From positions 148,501 to 212,500 of the forward strand of contig JAXIVJ010000524.1 in assembly GCA_036785665.1 (NCBI GenBank): a stretch of 64,000 nt of DNA, written 5' to 3'. Each line of letters starts with the position of its first letter. The stretch's first letter is position 1. Positions 43,953-53,634 of this stretch are shown here, piece after piece. This stretch comes from Chirona hameri. Taxonomy: Eukaryota; Arthropoda; Thecostraca; Balanomorpha; Balanidae. The translations under genes and the position numbers were made by a program. The notes beneath the pieces are model-generated. The model searched no databases. It was not told the origin of the DNA and saw only the letters and a program-made list of their open reading frames with translations.

Positions 43953-44510
43953 TTAGGCCCCTCTGGCCAGTGACGGCGCCCCTCTGGCCAGTGACGGCGC
44001 CCCTCTGGTCAGTGACAGCGCCCCTCTGGTCAGTGACGGCGCCCCTCTGGCTAATATCGGCGCCCCTCCTGCTAATGACGGCGCCCCTCCGGCCAGTGAC
44101 GGCGCCCCTCTGGCCAGTGACGGCGCCCCTCTGGCCAGTGACGGCGCCCCTCTGGCCAGTGACATCACCCCTATAGCCAGTGACGGCGCCCCTCTGGCCA
44201 GTGACGGCGCCCCTATGGCCGGTGACGGCGCCCCTCTGGCCGGTGACGGCGCCCCTCTGGCTAGTGTTGGCGCCCCTCTGGCTAGTGTTGGCGCCCCTCT
44301 GGCTAGTGTTGGCGCTCCTACTGCTAATGACGGCGCCCCTCTGGTTAGTGACGGCGCCCCTCTGGCCAGTGACGGCGCCTTATGGCCAGTGACGGTGCCC
44401 CTCCTGCTAATGACGGCGCCCCTCCGGCCAGTGACTGCGCCCCTCCGGCCAGTGACGGCGCCCCTCCGTCTAATGACGGCGCCCATCTGGCCAGTGACGG
44501 CCAGTCACAT
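43953..44510 (+). repeat. 21-bp minisatellite (GACGGCGCCCCTCTGGCCAGT)n without one base shown in variants
   Basis: About 26 units of 21 bp, core GGCGCCCCTCTGGCCAGTGA, with TGCTAATGA and CTAGTGTTG variants. One more unit lies apart at about 44578-44605. The period is 7 codons, so long frames (Thr-Ala-Pro-Leu-Trp-Pro-Val and its antisense) remain open without implying a protein. Confidence 0.93.
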
Positions 44511-44843
44511 TTACTCAGTATTGTGTACCTAATTGGCTCCGAATAATGGGCTATGTGATAATAAACTTAAGACACTGTAATGACGGCGCCCCTCTGGCCA
44601 GTGACGCCAAATGACCAATGACAGTGAGGCCAGTAAGTGACTCCAAATGACGCTGTTTCAAAATGTTTTTTTTTTGTGTTGTGCTTGTGCTATTACGTTA
44701 GCAGTATTATTTGTGTTGACGTCATCATTTGTCGTTCACGTTGTTGTTCACGTCATCACGTTGTTCATGCTCAGTCATTGTTGTGTTCTATGTCGCCATA
44801 TTGTTTTTTTTAAAGGTAATTGTTTTTCTGTTATTGTCTGCAG

Positions 44844-44938
44844 GCCGCCAACGTTCAGCCTCCGCAAGCAGGTCGCCGTGATCGACTTCTCGGCTCATAT
44901 GGGCCGGACTATGCGCGGAACGACGACGGCATTGTGGA
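44844..44938 (+). CDS. Putative exon 1 of a three-exon candidate gene
   Basis: Bounded by TTTTTCTGTTATTGTCTGCAG and a GTGAGG donor. The 95-bp segment translates as AANVQPPQAGRRDRLLGSYG followed by PDYARNDDGIVE, ending in phase 2, which joins in frame to the segment at 45230. The GC-richer, codon-like composition contrasts with the flanks. The alternative frame (PPTFSLRKQVAVIDF) is also open, so frame choice rests on the join. Product unknown. Confidence 0.33.
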
Positions 44939-45229
44939 GTGAGGACATACCGCTAACCTTTTTATAAATTGTCTTTCTGTCTGTCATCTTTCCTCTATTG
45001 CAAAGCGCCGGTATGGTCAGCAATGCACGAGGGATTGAGCTCGCCTATTACATCTCAAAATGCTGTTCATGTCATGTAACTAGCTGTGGTCCTTGGTTGT
45101 CCGGTTGTCTTCCAGACTGTCTCTCTGTTGTTTAATGTCGTACAACCAAAGGACATAATGGACGTTTTGATGCCCTACCATTATTACATTTACGCCAGGC
45201 ATTATACCTCGCTTACATCGTTGTTTCAG

Positions 45230-45452
45230 AACAGTGCGGTGCTTCAAACGGGTGTCGGACTCCTGCATCGTGACGCCCATCAAGGTGCCAAAAACCTTTC
45301 TGCACGTTCGCCCGAGTCTGGCTAAGATCGTGGCGATGCGGAAACGGCGGGGCATCGGCACCAGGACGATCCCCGCCGTTCACCATCGTTCACCAGGACG
45401 ATCCCCGCCGGTCGAGTGGGCCGTACGGCCATCGGGCTACAGGCCCAGATGA
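45230..45452 (+). CDS. Putative exon 2 of a three-exon candidate gene
   Basis: Follows GTTGTTTCAG. In the frame set by the preceding candidate exon it reads TVRCFKRVSDSCIVTPIKVP, then KTFLHVRPSLAKIVAMRKRR, with a stop at 45450-45452. CACCAGGACGATCCCCGCC is duplicated (about 45359-45378 and 45391-45410). The 32-bp duplication changes the downstream frame, so the last 20 codons may not be native. Its true 3' boundary is unclear. A basic, arginine-rich segment with no recognised family. Confidence 0.33.
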
Positions 45453-45562
45453 GTCGAAGGAGACTCTCGACAGCAGCTGGGCAGAGCACTCCCGCTTCAA
45501 CGACAGCGTCCAGTGAAGCTGGAAGCGGGGGGGGGGGGTGGTTCGACCCGGTATGTGGTGAT

Positions 45563-45798
45563 CAGGCACGTTGCCAGGATTTTTCTCAGGAGTGGGGTGG
45601 GGGGCACGTCGGTGATAGAAACAAATTTCGCTCCTCAGACATATGTTGGGGGGGGGGGGGTCGTCAGAGAATCTCATTTTAACTAGTGTAAATATATTTT
45701 CCTCGGGGGGGGGGGGGGGGGGGGAGGGGGAGGGGCGCAGGGGCGCAGGGGCGCAGGGGCGCAGGGCCCCGGTAGCCACCCCCTTGTCTACGTCCCTG
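45563..45798. mobile_element. hAT-like MITE with 8-bp target duplication
   Basis: 236 bp. Left end CAGGCACGTTGCCAGG, right end GTCTACGTCCCTG, flanked by a perfect GTGGTGAT duplication (45555-45562 and 45799-45806). The interior is two G-runs and four GGGGCGCA tandem units. It lies between candidate exons 2 and 3. Confidence 0.9.
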
Positions 45799-45945
45799 GT
45801 GGTGATCAGCATTGCTTCGTGGTGCCAGTGTTGCTGGGTTGAAGCACCGGCTATGACACCTGTACAGTGTACAATGTATATAATATAATACTCATCCAGT
45901 ACATCATTTGACCATAGAACTTGGTGGCTTGCAATGTGTTTACAG

Positions 45946-46145
45946 TACGCACATGAAGAGGGAAGAGCGTTTCAATTTACCTATACACAAACCATGTGTA
46001 AAGCATGCGGTAGCTTTTCGCGACGCCGGCACTGTCCAACACCTTACGGTGTTGTGCACCTGAAAGACGGGTCGCAGCACGGAACTTGGACGTGGCACGA
46101 GAACGAATTTATATATTCAGATATTGCATTCAATCACATAGTATA
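45946..46145 (+). CDS. Putative exon 3, Cys-containing, unknown gene
   Basis: After AATGTGTTTACAG an open frame reads YAHEEGRAFQFTYTQTMCKA, then CGSFSRRRHCPTPYGVVHLK, then DGSQHGTWTWHENEFIYSD. C-x2-C and C spacing with a basic stretch hints at a small metal-binding region, but no family is recognised. The frame stays open to 46470; the last 25 or so codons beyond about 46390 run into the MITE and are unlikely to be real. The 3' splice boundary is not identified, so the end given is nominal. Confidence 0.32.
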
Positions 46146-46444
46146 TTGCACTGTACATCCTACTGCTGAGTGTTCCTGGTTCTTCTTGATCTTCTTGTCG
46201 ATCTGTACGATCTTCTTGTTCCTGGTTCACCACAGGGAATACTCTGTGCGGAAGTATGCACGTTACATTCACAGTATATCCGTACAAAAGGTATTAAATG
46301 CCAACAAAGTTGCTTGCGCTCCTAGTCGCACAGACTGCGCAGTCAAGAGCGAACGCACACAGCGCCGCCACCGGGCTATACATCAACTAAATATACATAG
46401 GAGTTGCTCCGCGAGACAGGTCCACGATCCGCTGTCGCCACAGC

Positions 46445-46787
46445 CAGACTGGTTATTGATTCGACTCTGATTGCATCGATTAGAATCGTTCAATCAAAAT
46501 CCCTGAATCAAAGAAGAATCGATTCACCACCGGATTGTTTTATTCATGAATCGTGATTGAATCAAAACTCGCATAGAAACAAGGCTGTTTAAATCAAAAA
46601 GGTTGTGCAATGCTATTTCAATGGTGAGTCTAACATGATTTGATCAAAAAATGTTTTTATTCTTTGAATCGGAAAGAATCATTTCTCAAAATGTGTATCC
46701 ATGAATGAAACGGTGACTGAATCATTTATATTCCAAAATGAGTCGTGATTGAAACCTTCCAAATACGGTGAATCAATAACCAGTCTG
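46445..46787. mobile_element. hAT-like MITE (CAGACTGG termini)
   Basis: 343 bp with 18-bp terminal inverted repeats beginning CAGACTGGTTATTGATTC and a perfect 8-bp duplication GCCACAGC (46437-46444 and 46788-46795). The interior is AT-rich with many GAATC/GATTC motifs in both orientations. No ORF. CAG termini and 8-bp duplication place it with hAT-type elements. Confidence 0.95.
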
Positions 46788-47682
46788 GCCACAGCATCAA
46801 ATACATCGCTGGCACGGCGCCAGCGACGTGCCGCCCGTAACATCCTCCACACAAGAAGAGCGGTTGACTACTCTCGAACGAAACTTAAACTGCTGACACA
46901 CAGTCACACACAAAGATGAATTCCTAACTTCCTTCCTTACATGTCGTCTCAAAACAAAAACTTCAACTAGGCCAGGCACAGGCACGTAGCCAGGATTTCG
47001 TCCAGGGGGGGGGGGGGCGCCTCGAAAGAGCCCCTTCCCGAGCGTTGAAAGGGCCCCTTCCCAAGCGTTGAAAGGCCCCCCCCCCCCAAAAAAAAACTCA
47101 TGAAAAGGCACGTTACAAGGCTGAAAAATGCAGTATGGCAGGTATGGCATGGGCCATATCAACGTTTAGGAGCTGGAGTTAGCAAACTGCCACATCAACT
47201 TTGGAACCAGCGACACGAATTTGGAATCAGCTATACCAACTTGCAATGGCGCGAAAATTTTGAGTATTATGCCCTGGGTTGCTTTCTCATCAATGCGTCG
47301 CATTGCGTATGGTGCGGACCTCTAAATTTGCTATATTGTGCGTTTAAAAGTGCGGGGAAAAGTGTTAAAGTGAACTATTTTGCCCAATAATATAGGAAAG
47401 TAGCAACATAACACATAAATTCGCCGAGAAACTGACCGATTTTTTCCTATCCCGCATATAATTGAATTTGTAGTTAAATTGCGCCACGGAGCGGCGCGAA
47501 AATTTTGAGTTTTATTCCCTGTACAACTGTATTCTTACTGTTGAAAGGCCCAAGGTCCCTTCAGATCGTCTAGGGGCCCCTCTGACCTTTTCTACGCCCT
47601 TCCGACCTGTTCAGGGACTCATCTGGGATCTGCGAAGCGAAAAGACATGATGTGGAGTGGGTGATAGATATATATAATACTA

Positions 47683-47811
47683 AGAGGGCTTACTATACAG
47701 GAAAAAATAAAATCGGATCTTTCGGGTATATTGTAGCACCCTGACGAAGGGTGTTACAATATACCCGAAAGCTCCGCTTTTAATATTTGTATTGTGGAGT
47801 AAGTCCTCTTT
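47683..47811. mobile_element. Hairpin MITE within the hAT-like element
   Basis: A 24-bp stem (47719-47742 with 47748-47771, a single G.T pair, core TTTCGGGTATATTG) closes on the 5-nt loop GACGA. Imperfect pairing extends outward to about 47683 and 47811 (GAGGGCTTAC with GTAAGTCCTC). A fold-back of this quality in transcribed DNA would form a stable hairpin RNA. Confidence 0.8.
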
Positions 47812-47994
47812 GTATTTAATCTTCATCTGGGATCTCTACGTCCTTTGACGCTTCCGGTCTCACCAGAGACTCCTCAGACCTTCCAAGAAGCCCCTCTTGT
47901 GTGTCAAGGGGCCCATTCGGCCTGTTCAGAGGTCCTTCCGACCTGGCCAGCGACTGCACTGGCTGCTTTGTCGCCCTGCCGACATGCTCAGGGG

Positions 47995-48194
47995 CAGGGG
48001 CGGCGGATTGCGGGGCGCGGGGTACCCAAAATCCCCCCTCAAATGAAAATCCTGGGGAGGGGAAGGGTCATGTTGCCCCCAGATTGAGCAAGCTAAAATC
48101 TGGGGGGGGGGGGGGGCAAAACTACCCTTTGCCCCCCAGGATTTTCGACTGTGGGAAATTTTGGATACCTTGCCCCCGCAATCCGCCGCTCCTG
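47995..48194. mobile_element. Nested 200-bp hAT-like MITE
   Basis: Termini CAGGGGCGGCGGATTGCGGG and GCAATCCGCCGCTCCTG, flanked by a perfect CTCAGGGG duplication (47987-47994 and 48195-48202). The two inner halves are themselves inverted (CCAAAATCCCCCC / GGATTTTCGACTG). It sits inside a unit of the minisatellite of the host element, so it inserted after that array existed. Confidence 0.93.
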
Positions 48195-48202
48195 CTCAGG
48201 GG

Positions 48203-49130
48203 CCCCTCCGACCTGCCCAGGGGCCCCTCCAGTCTGGCTAGGAACTCATCCGGCATGTTCAAGGGGCCTTCCGACCGGCCCAGGGACCCTTTCGATCTAG
48301 CCAGGGGCCCCTCTGACTTGCCCAGGAGCCCTTCCTATCAGCCCAGCGACTCTTCTGGTAGGCCTGCGCTGGCTGCTTTGTTGCCCTGCCGACATGCTCA
48401 ATGGGCCCTCCGACCTGCCCTGGAGCCCCTCCGTGCTGGCCAGGGGCCACTTCGGCATGTTCAGGGGCTCTTCTTACCCGCCCAGGGGTTCTTTCGGTCT
48501 GGGCATGGGCCCCTCCGATCTGCGCAGGGGCCCTTTTAACTTTACAGGGGCCCTCTGGTCTCTCCAGGGGCCCTTTAACCTTCTAAGGGACCCTTCCGAC
48601 CTAGCAAGGGACTGCGATGGCTGCTTTGTCGCCTTGCGACATGCTCCGAGGGCCCTCCGACCTGCCCTGGGGCCCCTCCGTGCTGGCTAGGGGCTCATTC
48701 GGCATGTTCAGGGGCCCTTCTGACCCACCTAGGTGCCCTTTCGGTCTGGTCAGGGCCCCTCTGAACTGCACAGGGGCCCTCTGGTCTGTCCAGGAGCCCT
48801 CCAACCTGCTCAGGGGCCCCTATGACTTGGCAAAGGACTGCGCTGGCCGCTTTGTCGCCCTGTCGACATGCTCAGGGGCCTCTCAACCTGCCCAGGGGCC
48901 CCTCTGTGCTGGCTATGGGCCAATTCGACGTGTTCAGGGGGCCCATTCGACGTGTTCAGGGGGCCCATTCGACGTGCTCAGGGGGGCCTCTGACCCGCTC
49001 AGTGGCCCTTTCGGTCTGACCAGGGGCCCCTCTGACATGCACAGGGCTCTCTTGAACGTCCAAGGGGCCCTCTGGTCTTCCAGAGAGGGCCCTGGTGGCC
49101 CTAAATGGCCTCTGAAGTCCTCTAAACTCT
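48203..49130 (+). repeat. Degenerate GGCCCCTCCGACCTG minisatellite
   Basis: Units of about 25-27 bp (GGCCCCTCCGACCTGCCCA, GGCCCTTCTGACCCGCCCA, GGCATGTTCAGGGGC) with a 230-240-bp higher-order repeat marked by GACTGCGCTGGC(T/C)GCTTTGTCGCC at 47950, 48361, 48610 and 48836. GGCCCATTCGACGTGTTCAG is tandemly triplicated at about 48921-48980. Confidence 0.85.
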
Positions 49131-49430
49131 CTAAAGACCACGCTTCGTGTAGTAAAGAGCCTATGATACCACGCTTCGCGCGGTCTCGGCCCTTTTCGGC
49201 GCGCGCCGAAAAGGGGCCTCCAGGGGGGGGGGGGGGGGGGCGGACGCCCCGCCGCCCTCCCCTTGGCTACGTGCCTGGCCAGGCACACAGCACATGAACA
49301 CAACCAAATTACGCAAACTTCACGGCGAGTAGCGGGGGGAGGGAGGGGGCAGGCTCGACTGCCTACCGCCACAGGAAACCTACACTGATTCGTCTGCGCT
49401 GTCATCAAGCATCACATTAACGTCTTAGTT

Positions 49431-49689
49431 GTATTTGCAATCAATGAGAATGCAATGCGAGTTCCGAAAAAACAGACGTTTCGACAAACATTTATAAATA
49501 TTTAAATTATAAAGATATTTAAGTCAAGCAATCACAATCTGCTTCATGCAAACCTGGTGCCGATTGTGATTGCTTGACTTAAATATCTTTATAATTTAAA
49601 ATGTATAATTAGCACTGACGAAGACGCTCTGTTTGTCGAAACGTCTGGTTTTTATGAACTTTCATTTCATCGTCATTGATTGCGAATAC
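49431..49689. mobile_element. Palindromic fold-back MITE
   Basis: An almost complete palindrome: inner arms of 39 bp (49501-49539 and 49562-49600) around a 22-nt loop, a middle pair CAGACGTTTCGACAAAC (49473) and GTTTGTCGAAACGTCTG (49631), and outer GTATTTGCAATCAATGA (49431) against TCATTGATTGCGAATAC (49673). Includes a GACGAAGACGCTC motif. No ORF. Confidence 0.9.
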
Positions 49690-49850
49690 AATGATCATGT
49701 CTGATACATTACCGTCTAAGTCAGCTACACTTGACACGGTGCTACATCCGTCCGGGGTTCAGCTCACACTGACTGGGTGCTCTATCTATATATCTATGTT
49801 AAATGTTAAATCAATGCTAAATGCCAGACTAGGACACCCTACAGGACACC

Positions 49851-50075
49851 CTACAGCACGCTGTCTTGAAGTTCTCCAAACCCCCGGTACTGGCCCCTGG
49901 GGTCGAGCCACTTGCGTCGGATGGCCATGATTGGAGGTGGAGGTGGGGGATCCGTGCCTGCGGTGGTACCGGCCAAGCTGGCCTCCACCTCCCACGCGAG
50001 GGCCGGGTACCGCACCAATATGTCCTTGGGGACTGTGAAGGTGCGCTGCGTGGCCTCTAGCTGTGACACAAGGTC
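49851..50075 (-). CDS. Putative terminal coding exon, minus strand
   Basis: On the minus strand, after TTTGTGTCATCAG, 74 codons read DLVSQLEATQRTFTVPKDIL, then VRYPALAWEVEASLAGTTAG, a poly-Pro run and RRKWLDPRGQYRGFGELQDS, ending VL-stop at 49851. Codon use, amphipathic start and lack of repeats make this one of the more protein-like stretches. A second minus-strand frame (PCVTARGHAAHLHSPQ) is also open. Phase 0 at the acceptor. No family recognised; upstream exons would lie at higher coordinates. Confidence 0.5.
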   Translation of the reverse strand, partial: DLVSQLEATQRTFTVPKDILVRYPALAWEVEASLAGTTAGTDPPPPPPIMAIRRKWLDPRGQYRGFGELQDSVL

Positions 50076-50440
50076 CTGATGACACAAACATAAAACATGC
50101 ATAAATGCTTATTCCATCTTCCCGTGAAGGGCTGCAGACAAGCATGTTGATACAATGTTCAAATGGCAGTCTATAGGATTGCTGAAGTGTTGTCCATTTA
50201 TTCATTAAAAAAATACATCTTGCAGAATTTTATATTATTACTAAACCAATAAAGCTTGAACCTAAAGGGCCAAAATATTATATGGAAGTATTGATAGTGC
50301 ATATGACAACCATGCATGACAACGTTTTACTGGATTGAAGACCATTCTTGCTTGCAAATGAAGAAACACATACATTCCATTGAATAACATGTTGCATGTG
50401 TTTTTCCCATTTGTGTGGCAGCATTGCAAACTTCACATAC

Positions 50441-50531
50441 TTTGTGAATTGTGATGGCAACACATCTTGTCCATGAGCACATATAATGAGACTGCTCCAG
50501 GCTCCTGCATCCTGGGCTAGGCTCAAAATCA
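50441..50531 (-). CDS. Possible small minus-strand exon
   Basis: Bounded on the minus strand by CATGATCACACAG and a GTATGTG donor. 91 bp, encoding ILSLAQDAGAWSSLIICAHG followed by QDVLPSQFT. It looks protein-like, but its 3' phase (2) does not join in frame directly to the exon at 50075. At least one further exon, or a different boundary, is required. Confidence 0.25.
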
Positions 50532-51293
50532 CTGTGTGATCATGAACAACAAATATTGGCAGAAAAACAAAACAAAAACATTGCACACATCAGTCATAGT
50601 AACAATTACGAGCTGACATGCTAAGCTCGTTGATGAAGCGAAATGGTAAATCTTTGACAATAGAAATCATAATGAAACATAATAGATGAGTAACTAAAGT
50701 TTCTAACTACAAGAAGAGATAAAGAGCAACAAATAAATATGCTACATGCTCACTCACTCAGGCTCCTAGAATTGCTTTGGAGCTGGGGTGCAGAGTGGAA
50801 ATTTCTGACTAAAAATAAGTATAAAGAGTGGAAAATTAAACCAAAAAGCATATGTACCAGGCTTTATCACCCAATTACCTGCTCACCAAAATTAGTTATT
50901 ATCTATGCCAATGCTTACCAGTCTTTCCATCCACAAGCTGTCCCTATAATTACATCCATAAATCAGTATCAGGTTTCCAATTATTTAATGCATTGTAAAA
51001 TAAGGAGTGGAAAATTCACAGTAAAACTCAGGAAAAAGAGTGGAAAAACAGTATCCATAGGGTGTCATTTTCCACCCAAATTTCCCAATGCTAGGATACT
51101 TCACTTGTGGGCGCTTCGCTCCCCTGCTTCTCTTCATGCAGCTTTTGGTTGTACCTAAAATGGATATGTAAGGTAGTCAGAAATATCAGGAATATCATAT
51201 ATCAGGAAACATTGATAATCAGTTGGACAAATTACCAAAATTTGAAGTGCAAATTTGCATGCAAGAAATAAGATTAAAAAACATCCACACTAA
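50532..51293. other. Unassigned, AT-rich
   Basis: AAGAGTGGAAA recurs at about 50791, 50830, 51005 and 51036. A 139-codon plus frame (50739-51158) has no recognisable motifs and is probably fortuitous. Confidence 0.4.
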
Positions 51294-51301
51294 CATGTAC
51301 C

Positions 51302-51474
51302 CAGGGGCGTAGGAACTATATTCAAGTTGGGGGGGGGGGGGGGGGGGGGCAGGAGGCATTCTGAAGTCGATTCTTTCCATGCAACGCCCATAGGCGTAAT
51401 GTTAAAATCAAAAATGTTGGGGGGGGGGGGGGGGGGGGGGGGGGGCGGCTGCCCCCCTGGCTCCTACGCCTATG
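51302..51474. mobile_element. hAT-like MITE with 8-bp target duplication
   Basis: 173 bp. Ends CAGGGGCGTAGGAACT and GCTCCTACGCCTATG, perfect CATGTACC duplication (51294-51301 and 51475-51482). The interior is mostly two G-runs of about 20 and 27, with an internal CCCATAGGCGTAAT that looks like another terminus. Confidence 0.92.
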
Positions 51475-51482
51475 CATGTACC

Positions 51483-52029
51483 TATGTTACATCCATGTAA
51501 GGATACATGTAAGGATATAATATTTTGTCACAGCTTTCTAGCAGTTGTTGTTGTTGTTGGGTTAGGGCTCCTTCTAGCGGACATTTCATGCTATCTCATT
51601 ATTGATATCAACACACCAAAGCTCTGGTGCTTTACTGCATGTATTGTATATGCTCAGCTGTGATGGGTACACATTTAATGTGAACTGTGTAAGGGCCATT
51701 TTGGTGAAAGAACCAGGTATGACAAGGAAGGATACATAGGTATAGGTGATTCTTGAGTACATTATTAGTATGCTTCACATGATAATAATAAAAAGGAAAC
51801 CATGTACAGGCAGGCCTTGACAAGACTGCTACAGACTGATCAAGCAACCTCATCCTATCCACTCATACCGTAAGACTCACAAAACATTGCTTCACTTTAG
51901 GATAATTGATAACTGGTAACTGGTCCAGGCAGAGTTGAAGATACCAAATTTTGTTGTGTGGTATATGAGACATCTAGTTATCCAGTATGTACCTACAAAT
52001 GCGAATAAATAGTTCAGAGCAAACAGTTG
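51483..52029. other. Unassigned sequence
   Basis: No repeat termini, splice pairs or coding motifs that I can defend. One short (GTT)n at 51547. Confidence 0.4.
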
Positions 52030-52344
52030 TAGAGCATAAAACGTTTTGTTTTGTTCTGTTTTATTTTATATTGACGTCTCCACTATCGTCTCTGGTAACG
52101 CGTCATATTTTGGTTACAAGTACGCCGTTATTGTATGCAATTGCTTCCATATCCAAGCTACCATATGCATGACGTCATACATTGTCCTGAAGTTTTGTAT
52201 GGCCATGAAGGGGAAAAGAGAAACATGTCCATTTCTCAACGGATATCAATCTATCGTCCAAACAAATGTCATATTCGTGATTTTCAGCTCAATATACCCC
52301 GTATAGCCAATTTTTAAGACATTTTTCAAGGTGACCTATTCCCT
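52030..52344. mobile_element. TTAA MITE (AGGGA family), right end
   Basis: Right terminus AAGGTGACCTATTCCCT followed by TTAA (52345-52348), the mirror of the MITE C left end. The interior holds ATGACGTCAT at 52169-52178. The left end was not found within 1 kb, so the copy is truncated and the left coordinate is nominal. Confidence 0.55.
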
Positions 52345-52348
52345 TTAA

Positions 52349-53586
52349 CCCGCGCACTGCAGGGGGGGGGGGGATTTCCGCCCCCCCCTCAGGTTTTTCG
52401 TAGATAGCGAAAAAACGGTGGCGCGCATCACCGCTGAGTTTTGGCACACCTGTTAGGACGTCAATTGCGCACACTTTGAAAAAACAAATGAATCTCGGGT
52501 CATCTCAGGTCAGGTGACCAGACCAGGTCAGGTCACCAGACCAGGTCAGGTCACCAGACCAGGTCAAGTGACCCCACCTCCAAAAACGTTTGCAGTTGTG
52601 CCAAAGCCAGAGTTTCTCACCGATTAGTTTGGAACTTACAGGGTGTCATGAGGGAATAAGTACGTACAATTCGTATGTCTCGGAATTTTGATATCGGTGA
52701 CCTAAGGTCAGGTCAATTTCGTGACCTCCCCATAATAAGTCAATGGGGAAATATTCAAATGTTTCCTATTTCAAGGATATGCATGATATTAGTCCAATTA
52801 CTTCTGGATCATGTTATTATAGGATATTCTTGATGATCCAGGTGTAAGTTTTGTTCAGTGACCCCTATGTGGTCATTTGAGGTCATCCGAGGTTACCATC
52901 ACTGTTTTGTCAATAACTCGCGACATAATGAAGATAGAGAAGTAAAACCGACATCAATGTGTTTGTCTCGTCGAGACACGTCTCCCTATATGCAACATGA
53001 CCTACTTGGGTCTTGACCTCAGGTCAAGGTCATGTGACCTGAAGTCAAATTTTGAAGTTGACTTAATACGGATACCATGTATATCATTCAAAGCGCCTTG
53101 ACGAGAAAAACACAATGGCGTAAACAGTTTTCCGTTATCTTTATTAGGTAAAGAGTTATTAGCGAAAAACGTTTTTTTTTTGCAAAAAAACATCGTTTTT
53201 TCTCTTTTTTGACCTCTGGAGCCTCAAATATTGACATGAGTTAAATTTGAGGACACCATGTCGATTGCAAATGTCAATGGCTGGCGATTGCTATTTTCCG
53301 TTTGTTTCTAGCTAGCATAGTTTCCGAGATATATTGGCATTTCTGGAGCGAAGTCCTAAAACAGGACAAAACTGGAAAATGTGACCTTTGATGACCTCTG
53401 GTGACCTCAATTTTGACCTGACCTAAAAAAATACTGAATACTTTCGATAGAACTTGTATCAAGCTATCAAACGCCGTTTTCCGGCTGTCGCTAGGCGCTA
53501 TGTTGCGTAGTTTTCGAGATTTCAGGGGGGCGGAAATCAACCCCCCTGCAGTTGGTGTTCGGCGCAAACCCCCTGCAGTGCGCGGG
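52349..53586. mobile_element. piggyBac-like element, copy 2 (uninterrupted)
   Basis: 1238 bp, termini CCCGCGCACTGCAGG / CCTGCAGTGCGCGGG with TTAA at 52345-52348 and 53587-53590. Reverse-oriented relative of copy 1. Sub-terminal G- or C-runs, a tandem AGGTCAGGTCACCAGACC block (52503-52565), a DR4 at 53382-53397 and a TCGTCGAGACACG palindrome near 52970. No transposase ORF. It abuts the truncated AGGGA-family MITE and shares its TTAA. Confidence 0.93.
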
Positions 53587-53634
53587 TTAATGAATAAATG
53601 TAATCACACGGCTAACCAGTTCACCAATCGTTTG

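Larger units (their letters stand above)
46979..49277. mobile_element. hAT-like composite element, 2.3 kb
   Basis: Terminal repeats CAGGCACGTAGCCA and TGGCTACGTGCCTG (one mismatch zone after 14 bp), flanked by a perfect GCCAGGCA duplication (46971-46978 and 49278-49285). Both ends carry long G- or C-runs. The interior includes GCGCCACGGAGCGGCGCG (47484), a hairpin element, a nested 200-bp MITE and a long GGCCCCTCC minisatellite. No transposase detected. Confidence 0.93.

Noticed and set aside
50739..51158. 139-codon plus-strand frame
   Set aside because: AT-rich, no motifs, and contains repeated AAGAGTGGAAA. Likely chance.
36832..52344. MITE C as one giant element ending at 52344
   Set aside because: The termini match, but 15 kb of unrelated elements and candidate exons lie between. 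Two truncated copies are simpler.
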